In this document: piece by piece, positions 37,072 through 45,417 of the stretch
Layout of the letters: each line of letters opens with the position of its first letter
Numbering within the stretch: position 1 is the first letter of the stretch
Assembly: GCA_903928495.1 (NCBI GenBank)
Contig: CAIYQZ010000074.1
Span: 1-64,000, forward strand
From: an uncultured bacterium
GTDB lineage: Bacteria > Pseudomonadota > Gammaproteobacteria > Burkholderiales > Burkholderiaceae_C
DNA: 64,000 nt
Reading direction: 5' to 3'
The notes under the pieces: model-generated
The model's input: the letters and a program-made list of their open reading frames with translations, nothing else
Database searches by the model: none
Told to the model about the DNA's origin: nothing
Program-made: the position numbers and the translations under genes

Positions 37072-40023
37072 ATGGCTCCCGACGACACCGGCGCTGCCCG
37101 GTTCACCCGATCCACATGCCCGTACTGCGGCGTGGGCTGCGGGGTCATCATCGAGTCGGTGGGACAGCAGATTGTGGGCGTCAAGGGTGACCCCGATCAC
37201 CCGGCCAACTTCGGTCGCCTGTGCACCAAAGGGGCCACGCTGGCGCAAACGGCCACCGCGCACATCAACCGGCACACGCGCCTGCTGCAGCCCTTGCAGC
37301 GCCTGCAACGCGGTGGCCCGACCACCCCCTTGGGCTGGAACGCCGCGCTGGATTTGGCGGCAGACAAGCTGGGTGCCATCGTTCGCGAACACGGGCCCGA
37401 CGCACTGGGCATCTACGTCAGCGGCCAGTTGCTGACCGAAGACTATTACGTGTTCAACAAGCTGGCCAAAGGCCTGCTGGGCACCAACAACATCGACACC
37501 AACTCGCGCCTCTGCATGAGCAGCGCCGTGGCGGGCTACAAACTCACACTGGGGGCCGACGCGCCGCCCGCCTGCTACGACGACGTCAACCATGCGCAGA
37601 CCCTGTTCATCGCGGGCAGCAACGCGGCCTGGGCGCACCCCATTTTGTTCAGGCGCATCGAAGACGCACGCGCTGCCAACCCGGGCATGAAGGTCATCGT
37701 GGTCGACCCGCGCCGCACCGAAACTGCCGCTGGCGCCGACCTGTTTTTGCCCCTGCAACCCGGTACCGACGTGGTGCTGTTCCATGGGCTGCTGCACATC
37801 ATGCTGTGGGAAGGCTGGCTGGACAGCCCCTACATCGACGCCCACACCAACGGCTTCGACGCCCTGAAAACCCTGGTGCGCGAGTTCACGCCCGAGCACG
37901 TTGCCAGCGTGTGCGGTCTGCCCAAGGCCGACTTGTTCACCGCTGCAAAGTGGTTTGCAGGCGTGGATGGAAGCACCCGCACCCCCACCCTCAGCCTGTA
38001 TTGCCAGGGCCTGAACCAGAGCACCAGCGGCACCGCCAAAAACGCCGCACTCATCAACCTGCACCTGGCCACCGGCCAGATCGGCAAGCCGGGCGCAGGC
38101 CCCTTCAGCCTGACCGGCCAACCCAACGCCATGGGCGGGCGCGAGGTGGGTGGCCTGGCCAATCTGCTGTCGGCACACCGGGACATGGCCAACCCGGCGC
38201 ACCGCGCCGAGGTGGCTGCGCTGTGGGGCGTGCCCAGCGTGCCCAGCAAAGCCGGCAAAACGGCGATCGAGATGTTCCAGGCCGCTGCCGACGGCGAGAT
38301 CAAGGCCCTGTGGATTGCATGCACCAACCCGGCGCAGAGCATGCCGGACCAGACCACCGTGCGCCGCGCTATGGAGCGTGCCGAGTTCGTGGTGGTGCAG
38401 GAGGCCTTTGCCACACCCGCCACTTGCAGCTACGCCGACCTGCTGCTGCCCGCCACCACCTGGGGCGAAAAGGAAGGCACCGTGACCAACAGCGAGCGCT
38501 GCATCAGCCGCGTGCGCGCTGCCGTGTTGCCGCCACAGCCCGCCGCTGCCGTCCAGACAAACCACACCCCAGAGGCTGCCAGCCCGCTGCACGGCAACGG
38601 CCCCCGACACGACTGGCAGATTGGCCTGCTTCTTGCGCAGCGTCTGGAAACCACATTGCGCCCCCACCAACCCACCCTGTTTCCGTACCTGACGCCTGAA
38701 GCCATCTGGAACGAGCACCGTGAAAGCACGCGGGGGCGCGATCTGGACATCACCGGACTGAGCTACGCCATGCTTGACAACCAAGGCCCCCAACAGTGGC
38801 CCTTGCCCGACAACCGCCCCGCCCTCACCCGCCGGGCCGACGAACACACCGTGCCGTTCAAAGGCGGCGAGGTGCGGTTGTACACAGATGGTGTGTTCCC
38901 CACGGCAGATGGCAAGGCGCGGTTTGCCGCCGTGCCTTACCGCCCGGTGGCGGAAGCGCGGGAATCGAAGTTTCCGTTCTCGCTCACCACCGGTCGTCTT
39001 CGCGACCAGTGGCACGGCATGAGCCGCACCGGCACGCTGGGCAGACTGTTCGGCCATGTGCCAGAACCCACCGTACACATGCACCCCCAGGACATGGCCC
39101 GCCGGGGTTTTGCACAGGGCGACCTCGTCAGCGTCACCAGCAAACGCGGCACCCTGCTGGTGCCCGTGCAGTCCAATGAAGAAGTCGGGCTGAGCCAGTT
39201 GTTCATGGCCATGCACTGGGGCAGCGAATTCCTCAGCGGCCAGGGGGCCGACGGCCTGCCCTTGGCGGGCGTGAACGCACTCACCACGTCGGCGCACTGT
39301 CCGACATCCAAACAGCCCGAGTTCAAACACGCAGCGGTGCGGGTGGACAAAACGGCCCTGCCCTGGACGCTGCTGGCCCTGGCCTGGGTGCCCGACGAGC
39401 AGACCCACACCGTGCGCGAAGCCTTGCGCTTGCTGATGCCACAGTTTGCGTTTGCCACCTGCGTGCCGTTTGGGCGGGAGCGCTGCGGCTTGCTGTTCCG
39501 TGCGGCGGCCACGCAGGCACCCGACCCAGCGGTGTTGGACCACATTGAAATGCTGCTGGGCCTGGACCGGCCCGACACTTTGCGCTACGCCGATGCCCGC
39601 CAGGGCCAGCGCCGTGCCGTGCGGCTGGTGCGCGCCGCCGAGCCGTCTGCTGCCGAGCCAAGCGCCGCCACACTCGACGCCTTTTTGCTGGCAGGCGACA
39701 CCCGCTCACAGGCCTGGATCAAGACACTGTTGCAAGAAGAACTGCCCGCCCAGGCCTATGGTCGGCAGTTGCTGCAGCCCGGTGCACAAGCCCCGGCCGC
39801 ACTGGCGCAAGCCACCTCTGGTGCTGGGTCACAGGTGTGCACCTGTTTCAACGTGAGCCAGCCAGCCATCGAGCAGCACCTGCAGCGATGCATGGGCTTG
39901 GCCACCGAGCGCCTGGCTTCGCTTCAAAGCGCCTTGCAATGTGGCACCAACTGTGGCTCGTGCCTGCCCCAGTTGCGGCAACTGGTGGCCGCCACCGGGG
40001 CCTTGCCTGAAGTTGCCTTATGA
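37072..40023 (+). CDS. nasA: Assimilatory nitrate reductase catalytic subunit with C-terminal BFD domain
   Basis: Reduces nitrate to nitrite in the cytoplasm at a Mo-bis-pterin centre. The N-terminal 4Fe-4S ligands are CPYCGVGCG near residue 16 and GRLCTKG near 45. The Mo ligand Cys lies in NTNSRLCMSS near 147. Residues from about 920 form a BFD-like 2Fe-2S domain (VCTCFNVS and CGTNCGSCLPQL), as in Klebsiella-type NasA. Length is 983, with no signal peptide. No separate NasB/NasC-type flavin reductase is encoded in the window, so the electron donor (ferredoxin, flavodoxin or another reductase) is not apparent. A GGAG box precedes the ATG. Confidence 0.96.
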   Translation: MAPDDTGAARFTRSTCPYCGVGCGVIIESVGQQIVGVKGDPDHPANFGRLCTKGATLAQTATAHINRHTRLLQPLQRLQRGGPTTPLGWNAALDLAADKLGAIVREHGPDALGIYVSGQLLTEDYYVFNKLAKGLLGTNNIDTNSRLCMSSAVAGYKLTLGADAPPACYDDVNHAQTLFIAGSNAAWAHPILFRRIEDARAANPGMKVIVVDPRRTETAAGADLFLPLQPGTDVVLFHGLLHIMLWEGWLDSPYIDAHTNGFDALKTLVREFTPEHVASVCGLPKADLFTAAKWFAGVDGSTRTPTLSLYCQGLNQSTSGTAKNAALINLHLATGQIGKPGAGPFSLTGQPNAMGGREVGGLANLLSAHRDMANPAHRAEVAALWGVPSVPSKAGKTAIEMFQAAADGEIKALWIACTNPAQSMPDQTTVRRAMERAEFVVVQEAFATPATCSYADLLLPATTWGEKEGTVTNSERCISRVRAAVLPPQPAAAVQTNHTPEAASPLHGNGPRHDWQIGLLLAQRLETTLRPHQPTLFPYLTPEAIWNEHRESTRGRDLDITGLSYAMLDNQGPQQWPLPDNRPALTRRADEHTVPFKGGEVRLYTDGVFPTADGKARFAAVPYRPVAEARESKFPFSLTTGRLRDQWHGMSRTGTLGRLFGHVPEPTVHMHPQDMARRGFAQGDLVSVTSKRGTLLVPVQSNEEVGLSQLFMAMHWGSEFLSGQGADGLPLAGVNALTTSAHCPTSKQPEFKHAAVRVDKTALPWTLLALAWVPDEQTHTVREALRLLMPQFAFATCVPFGRERCGLLFRAAATQAPDPAVLDHIEMLLGLDRPDTLRYADARQGQRRAVRLVRAAEPSAAEPSAATLDAFLLAGDTRSQAWIKTLLQEELPAQAYGRQLLQPGAQAPAALAQATSGAGSQVCTCFNVSQPAIEQHLQRCMGLATERLASLQSALQCGTNCGSCLPQLRQLVAATGALPEVAL

Positions 40024-40057
40024 CCGCAAGTTGTGTTGAAACACACACAATGCGGCC

Positions 40058-40981
40058 ATGAGCATCAGCCAGTACATCAAAGAGATCGGCCGTGGGAAAG
40101 ACGGCGCCCGGTCGCTGAGCCGCGAGCAGGCCGCCGACCTGATGGGCCAGGTGCTGGACGGCACCGTGACCGACCTGGAGGTGGGCGCGTTCTGCCTGGC
40201 CATGCGAATCAAAGGTGAAACACCCGACGAAATGGCAGGCTTCCTGGATGCGGCCCACGCCCGGCTCCAGCGGGTTCCCACCGCTGGCGGGCCCACCGTG
40301 GTGCTGCCCAGCTACAACGGCGCACGCAAGTTGCCGGTGCTGACCCCGCTGCTGGCCCTGCTGCTGGCCCGGGAAGGTCTGGCGGTGATGATGCACGGTT
40401 GCGAAACCGAGAACAACAGAATTTCATCACAAAAAGTGCTCCTGGCGCTTGATGTGAAAGAACTGTCAGCTATAGAAAACGTCAGTGCCGGCCAAGTGGT
40501 GTTTGCTCCCACCGGGCTGTTGAACCCGGGTTTGCAGCGCCTGCTGGACGTGCGCCGCGTGGTGGGCCTGCGCAACCCGGCGCACAGCCTGGTCAAGCTG
40601 ATGGTGCCGGTGCAGGGGCCCTCGGTACTGGTGAGCAGCTACACCCACCCCGAATACCTGCACAGCATGACGGCCACACTGGCGCTGACACACACCACCG
40701 CCCTGTTGCTGCGAGGCACCGAAGGCGAACCCGTGGCCGATGCACGCCGCACACCGGCCATGGATGCATTTGCGCAAGGCGATGCAACCCGTGTGCAGGA
40801 AGCCCAGAGCGGCCCACTGTCCACCCTGCCCGATTTGCCTGGCACCGACCCCGCCGAGACAGCCGCCTACATCCAGCGCGTGCTGGCGGGTGATCTGCTC
40901 GTGCCACCCCCCATTGCCCTGCAGGTGCGCCACGTGTGTGCCCTGGCGACCTCAACAGCTTCCACCGGAGCCCTTGCATGA
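40058..40981 (+). CDS. ybiB: YbiB/TrpD2-family protein (anthranilate phosphoribosyltransferase-like)
   Basis: A 307-residue protein with the helical N-domain and alpha/beta domain of TrpD. It begins SISQYIKEIGRGKDGARSLS and has the segment GAFCLAMRIKGETPDEMAGF. Canonical TrpD phosphoribosyl-pyrophosphate loops are not evident. In E. coli the TrpD2 relative YbiB is a nucleic-acid-binding protein, so a regulatory or RNA/DNA role is more likely than tryptophan synthesis. It lies between nasA (34 bp) and cobA (ATGA overlap). An AT-rich repeat-like segment at 40421-40481 encodes residues about 122-141. Confidence 0.85.
   Translation: MSISQYIKEIGRGKDGARSLSREQAADLMGQVLDGTVTDLEVGAFCLAMRIKGETPDEMAGFLDAAHARLQRVPTAGGPTVVLPSYNGARKLPVLTPLLALLLAREGLAVMMHGCETENNRISSQKVLLALDVKELSAIENVSAGQVVFAPTGLLNPGLQRLLDVRRVVGLRNPAHSLVKLMVPVQGPSVLVSSYTHPEYLHSMTATLALTHTTALLLRGTEGEPVADARRTPAMDAFAQGDATRVQEAQSGPLSTLPDLPGTDPAETAAYIQRVLAGDLLVPPPIALQVRHVCALATSTASTGALA
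40421..40481. repeat. AT-rich dispersed motif inside ybiB (GCGCTT-N16-CAGCTAT)
   Basis: This stretch is clearly lower in GC than the rest of ybiB. It contains GGCGCTT (40444-40450), sixteen bases, then CAGCTAT (40467-40473). The same spaced pair, AGCGCTT-N16-CAGCTAT, occurs inside the YhiN-like gene at 48507-48536. It reads through in frame. Confidence 0.45.
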
Positions 40982-41808
40982 CACAGGTCTACTCTGACGC
41001 CATTCCCCCGGTCGCTCCACCCCGGCGGACCACCACCGTCACAGGCTCTTGCACTCTGGTGGGTGCGGGCCCGGGTGACCCGGAGCTGCTGACCCTCAAG
41101 GCACTCAAGGCGATCCAGCAAGCCACGGTGCTGCTCATCGACGATCTGGTCGGCCCCGACATTGCGGCGCTGGCACCAGCCCAGGCCCGCATCGTGTACG
41201 TGGGCAAACGCGGAGGCTGCCAGTCCACGCCGCAGGCGTTCATCCACAAACTGATGGTGCAGGCCGTGCGCGACGGGGAGCAGGTCGTCCGGCTCAAAGG
41301 CGGCGACCCATTCGTGTTTGGCCGCGGCGGTGAAGAGGTGGAGGCCTTGCAGGCAGAGGGCATTGAGGTGAGGGTGGTGAACGGCATCACCGCCGGTCTG
41401 GCAGCAGTCACATCACTGTGCGTGCCGCTGACACACCGGGAACACGCACACGGCGTGGTGTTTGTCACCGGCCACGCCAAGCACGGCAGCACCGGCACCG
41501 ACTGGCGCGCCCTGGCCGCCACCTGCCACAGCGCACGCCTGACTCTGGTGATCTACATGGGTGTCAGCGGCGCGGCGCACATTCAGGCCGAGCTGCTCAC
41601 AGGTTTGCCACCGCACACGCCGGTGGCCGTTGTGCAACACGCCAGCCTGCCGGAGCAACGCCATGCGGTGTGCACCCTGGACAAGCTGACAGACATGCTG
41701 CAAGTTGAACGGCTGGGAAGCCCCAGTGTGATCGTGGTGGGTGATGTGCTGCAGGGCCTGCAGGCCGTACAGGCCAGGGAACCGGCAAGCCAGCGCGCCG
41801 CCGCCTGA
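40978..41808 (+). CDS. cobA: Uroporphyrinogen-III C-methyltransferase
   Basis: Makes precorrin-2, the precursor of siroheme needed by NirB. The SUMT pattern is complete: LVGAGPGDPELLTLKAL near the N-terminus, then VYVGKRGG, VVRLKGGDPFVFGRGGEE and GITAGLAAVTSLCVPLTHRE. Length is 276, the single-domain SUMT size without CysG-type dehydrogenase/ferrochelatase. The start at 40978 overlaps the ybiB stop. It is the last gene of the nas operon and ends 3 bp before the convergent kinase gene. Confidence 0.95.
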   Translation: MTQVYSDAIPPVAPPRRTTTVTGSCTLVGAGPGDPELLTLKALKAIQQATVLLIDDLVGPDIAALAPAQARIVYVGKRGGCQSTPQAFIHKLMVQAVRDGEQVVRLKGGDPFVFGRGGEEVEALQAEGIEVRVVNGITAGLAAVTSLCVPLTHREHAHGVVFVTGHAKHGSTGTDWRALAATCHSARLTLVIYMGVSGAAHIQAELLTGLPPHTPVAVVQHASLPEQRHAVCTLDKLTDMLQVERLGSPSVIVVGDVLQGLQAVQAREPASQRAAA

Positions 41809-41811
41809 GCG

Positions 41812-44800
41812 TCAGGCGCGGTCAGCCACCCACCGGCGCACTTCGTCGGCGAGGTCTCGCAGCGCATTTTCCCAAAAAGGCAATTGCGTTCGCACCTGCG
41901 CGAGGTCGCCCTGGCGAGCCGCCTCTTCCATGGCCTGCATCAGGGGCAGAGCCACCTGGCCGCACGCGCTGCCCACCAGACCTTTTGCCGTGTGTGTGGC
42001 GCGGGCCACCGCCACGGCGTCTTCGGCGTTGAGTGCGGCAAAAAGGGTTTCGGTTTCCTGGAACAAGGCCTGCACAATGTCTGGCAGCAACGCCACCGCC
42101 ATGCCTTCGTCACCGTCCAGCTGCGCAACCACTGCCTGAGGGTCGAATGCCCGCAGCGCTACGGTCGAGACGGTTGCCTCCGGCCTGCGCCCCTTCAACC
42201 ACTGCTGGACCATGGCGGCGAGCCGGGGGGCGTCGATGGGTTTGGACAGGTAGTCGTCCATGCCCGCCTCCAGCACCCGTTCACGGTCTCCACCCATCGC
42301 ATCGGCGGTCATGGCAATGATGGGAATGCGGGGGTCACGCACACCGCCTTCACCTTTGCGTATGGCCGTGGTGGCGGCAAAACCGTCCATCACCGGCATG
42401 CGACAGTCCATCAGCACGAGGCGGTAGTCGTTCTGCGCCAATGCGGCCAATGCCTCCAGCCCGTTGGCGGCCACATCCACCTCGTGCCCCTGGCGGCGCA
42501 GCAAGGCGGTGGCCAACTTCTGGTTGGTGGCGTTGTCTTCCACCAGCAGCAGGCGCCCCGGGGGCTCGGCTTCGTTCAACTGATGGCGCGTGATCAGCCG
42601 CCCAGGCTCGGCATTGGCCGCCGGCACGAACATGCCACGCAGGGCACGCTGCAGCAGTTCTGCACGGACCGGTTTGGGCAGGTAGGCCGCAAAACCCACG
42701 GCCAGCAGGCGTTCGGCATCGCCGCGCATGGCGACTGACGTCAGCAGCATCAGGGGGAGATCGGCCAACTCGGGCTGTGCCTTGATGCGTTTGCCCAGTT
42801 CCTCGCCATTGAGCTCCGGCATGTGCATGTCAATGATGGCGGCGTGCATGGGCTGGCCCTGCCCGTGGTCCTGTAGCAAACGGGGCAGCACCTCTTCGGG
42901 GGCGCTGCACAGCACCGGCTCGCAACCCCAGCTCTTGAGGAGCATGTCCAGCAGGCTGAGGTTGGTGGCATTGTCGTCAACCACCAGCACCCTCCGACCA
43001 CTCAAATCCACCTCTGCTGGCGCGGCTGCGGGAGCCGGCGCCTCCTGCAATGCAAATGGCAGCTCGAACCAGAACACAGAACCCACGCCCGCCTGGCTGG
43101 TAACGCCGATGCGCCCGCCCATCAATTCAACCAGCCGCTTGCTGATGGACAGGCCCAAGCCGGTGCCGCCAAAGTTGCGGTTGATGGAACTGTCTGCCTG
43201 GGTGAAAGGCGTGAACAGCAACGCCACCGCCTCCGGCGAAATGCCCACGCCGCTGTCCCTCACCTCGAACCGCACCTGCAAGGGGTCACCGGCCTGCACC
43301 AGGGTGGTGGAGATGGTCACCTCACCTTTCTGCGTGAATTTGATGGCGTTGCCCAACAGGTTGAGCAGCACCTGCCGCAACCGGCCGGGGTCACCCGTCA
43401 GGCGTGACGGCACCTGGGGGTGCACCAGGCTGATGAATTCGATGCCTTTTTCTTCGGCGCGCAGGCCCAGCAAGCTGCTGACCTCGTTGAGCAGCACGCG
43501 CAAGTCGAAGTCGAGCGACTCGATGTCGAGCTTTCCGGAATCGATTTTCGAGAAATCAAGAATGTCGTTGATGATGGTCAGGAGGGCCTGGGCGCTTTGC
43601 TTGGCGGTCTCGGCAAAATCGCGCTGCTCCTCGTTGAGCGGCGTCATGAGCAGCAACTCCGTCATGCCCAGAATGCCGTTCATGGGTGTGCGGATTTCAT
43701 GGCTCATGTTGGCCACGAACATGCCTTTGGCCCGGTTGGCCGCCTCGGCCGCCTCGCGCGCTTCGCGCAGGTCGGTCACGTCCACGCGGAACGCCACGGT
43801 GTGGCCGTTGGGGGTGCGCCGGTCGATCACACGCAGCCATCGCCCGTTGGCCATGCGCATCTCGCTCGAACGCTGCCCCGACCGGTGCTGGGCGATGGCA
43901 TCGGCAATCCAGGTCTCTTCACGCCCGATGGCGTCTGTGTACTCGCCTCGCTCCACACAAGTGCGGATGATCTGTTCAAAACTGCTGCCCGGCACGATGA
44001 CGTCGGCCGAACGGCTGTACACCTCACGGCAACGGTCGTTGGCATAAATGAGCCTGTCGTTTTCGTCGTAGACCATGAAGGCTTCGTCGATGGCCTCGAT
44101 GGCGGTACGCAACAGCCCTTCGGTTCGCGCGAGTGCGCTGTCGGCCGCCTGCCGCTCGGCGGCGCGTGCGGCCTCCAAGGCACCGGCCAGCGTGTTGATG
44201 GCGTTGGCAATTTCACCGGTTTCCCCGCGCAAGGGCGGAATGCGTCCACCCAGGTTCTGCCCAATGGCACGCAGCCCCTCCTGGATGGTGCCCACATCGC
44301 GGGTCAGCCGCGTGGCCACCACGAAGATGAACAGCACCGCTGCCAGCACCACCACCGCTGTCACGGTGTAGACCGTGCGGCGAAGGCGGGCCATGTCGGC
44401 CTCGACATCGCCGAGCAACTGGTTGGCCCACACATAGCCCTGCACCACCCCGCCCACACTCACGGGCTGCATGGCATTGAGGATGTTGCCCCGCACCAGG
44501 TTGCCACTGTTCACCGACGGCTGGTTGCTGGACATGACCACCCGCCCGGGGTGGTCGGGCGGGATGCTGAGCCCGACCTTGTCGCCAAAATCCGCGCTGG
44601 GCCCATAGGTGATGATGGCATCCAGCTCACGGTGGTAATAACCCACCCCGACACCACCGAACGCCCGCGCCACCTGGTCTGTGTACGGCGCAAGGGCGGC
44701 ATTCAGACGCTGAATGCGGGCTGCCCGGTCAGCACCGGCTGCCGAACCCGATGCGGTTTCGAGGGCGTCAAAGCCACCGGCATTGCTCAGGTGAATGCGC

Positions 44801-44976
44801 AGCAACTCGTTGACCCCCTGCAACTGCTGACGCTTTTCATCCAGCAGCGACGATTCACCACCCAACGTCAGAACATGACCCAGGCCGCCAATCGACAGCA
44901 CGAGCATGGGCACCAGCACCAGCAAGAGACGCCAGCGCAGGCTGCGGGGCCATAAACGCAGCAACCAGACTTTCAT
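41812..44976 (-). CDS. Hybrid sensor histidine kinase with PAS, two receivers and Hpt domain
   Basis: A 1054-residue membrane kinase of the BvgS/ArcB style. In order: an N-terminal helix (LLLVLVPMLVLSIGG), a periplasmic region of about 150 residues, a second helix (VVVLAAVLFIFVVAT), HAMP, PAS (AIEAIDEAFMVYDENDRLIY), HisKA with phospho-His in MSHEIRTPMNG near 424, and ATPase with NLLGNAIKF and GGTGLGLS near 602. Receiver 1 has VVDDNATN near 664 and IIDMHMP near 715; receiver 2 has LVEDNATN and LMDCRMP near 812-857; the Hpt His is in THTAKG near 996. The start MKVWLL at 44976 was chosen at the first helix. It is divergent from the receiver gene at 45061. The signal is unknown. Confidence 0.93.
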   Translation of the reverse strand: MKVWLLRLWPRSLRWRLLLVLVPMLVLSIGGLGHVLTLGGESSLLDEKRQQLQGVNELLRIHLSNAGGFDALETASGSAAGADRAARIQRLNAALAPYTDQVARAFGGVGVGYYHRELDAIITYGPSADFGDKVGLSIPPDHPGRVVMSSNQPSVNSGNLVRGNILNAMQPVSVGGVVQGYVWANQLLGDVEADMARLRRTVYTVTAVVVLAAVLFIFVVATRLTRDVGTIQEGLRAIGQNLGGRIPPLRGETGEIANAINTLAGALEAARAAERQAADSALARTEGLLRTAIEAIDEAFMVYDENDRLIYANDRCREVYSRSADVIVPGSSFEQIIRTCVERGEYTDAIGREETWIADAIAQHRSGQRSSEMRMANGRWLRVIDRRTPNGHTVAFRVDVTDLREAREAAEAANRAKGMFVANMSHEIRTPMNGILGMTELLLMTPLNEEQRDFAETAKQSAQALLTIINDILDFSKIDSGKLDIESLDFDLRVLLNEVSSLLGLRAEEKGIEFISLVHPQVPSRLTGDPGRLRQVLLNLLGNAIKFTQKGEVTISTTLVQAGDPLQVRFEVRDSGVGISPEAVALLFTPFTQADSSINRNFGGTGLGLSISKRLVELMGGRIGVTSQAGVGSVFWFELPFALQEAPAPAAAPAEVDLSGRRVLVVDDNATNLSLLDMLLKSWGCEPVLCSAPEEVLPRLLQDHGQGQPMHAAIIDMHMPELNGEELGKRIKAQPELADLPLMLLTSVAMRGDAERLLAVGFAAYLPKPVRAELLQRALRGMFVPAANAEPGRLITRHQLNEAEPPGRLLLVEDNATNQKLATALLRRQGHEVDVAANGLEALAALAQNDYRLVLMDCRMPVMDGFAATTAIRKGEGGVRDPRIPIIAMTADAMGGDRERVLEAGMDDYLSKPIDAPRLAAMVQQWLKGRRPEATVSTVALRAFDPQAVVAQLDGDEGMAVALLPDIVQALFQETETLFAALNAEDAVAVARATHTAKGLVGSACGQVALPLMQAMEEAARQGDLAQVRTQLPFWENALRDLADEVRRWVADRA

Positions 44977-45060
44977 GGCAACGCTCTGCAGCCAAAGCCA
45001 GCGCGCGCAGGCAATGGGGTATAAACCCGGCACACGCCACACCTAGCACCACACCGCCTC

Positions 45061-45417
45061 ATGAAACGCACCCTGGTTGTCGATGACAACGCCATCAACC
45101 GCAAACTGGCGGTGGCGCTGCTCAAGCGCCGTGGCTGGGAGACAGAAGAGGCGGACAACGGCATCACAGCGCTCAAACGGCTGGCTGAGTCAGCACCGTT
45201 TGACAGCGTGCTGCTCGACATCAGCATGCCCGAAATGGACGGAGAAGAGGTGTGCCGCCGCATACGGGCATCACAGGCGTGGGCCGGCTTGCGGGTGGTG
45301 GCGTACACCGCACACGCTCTCGAAAGTGAGAAGCAGCGCATCATGTCAGCCGGATTCGATGGCATTCTGGTCAAACCCATCACTGCGCAGGATCTGAACC
45401 GGGCTCTGCCCGATTGA
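45061..45417 (+). CDS. Single-domain response regulator (receiver only)
   Basis: A 118-residue CheY-like protein. The acidic pair is in LVVDDNAINRKL, the phosphoacceptor Asp in LLDISMPEMDG near residue 57, the Thr in AYTAHA near 82 and the Lys in LVKPITA near 102, so all switch residues are present. There is no output domain; it resembles the receiver domains of the adjacent hybrid kinase and may shuttle phosphate between the two flanking kinases. It starts 84 bp from the divergent hybrid kinase, and its last 38 bases overlap the convergent kinase gene. Confidence 0.92.
   Translation: MKRTLVVDDNAINRKLAVALLKRRGWETEEADNGITALKRLAESAPFDSVLLDISMPEMDGEEVCRRIRASQAWAGLRVVAYTAHALESEKQRIMSAGFDGILVKPITAQDLNRALPD

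Noticed and set aside
36586-39543. 985-codon open frame antisense to nirD and nasA
   Set aside because: It is another antisense shadow of a GC-rich gene. It has no motifs and spans two real genes plus the repeat element.
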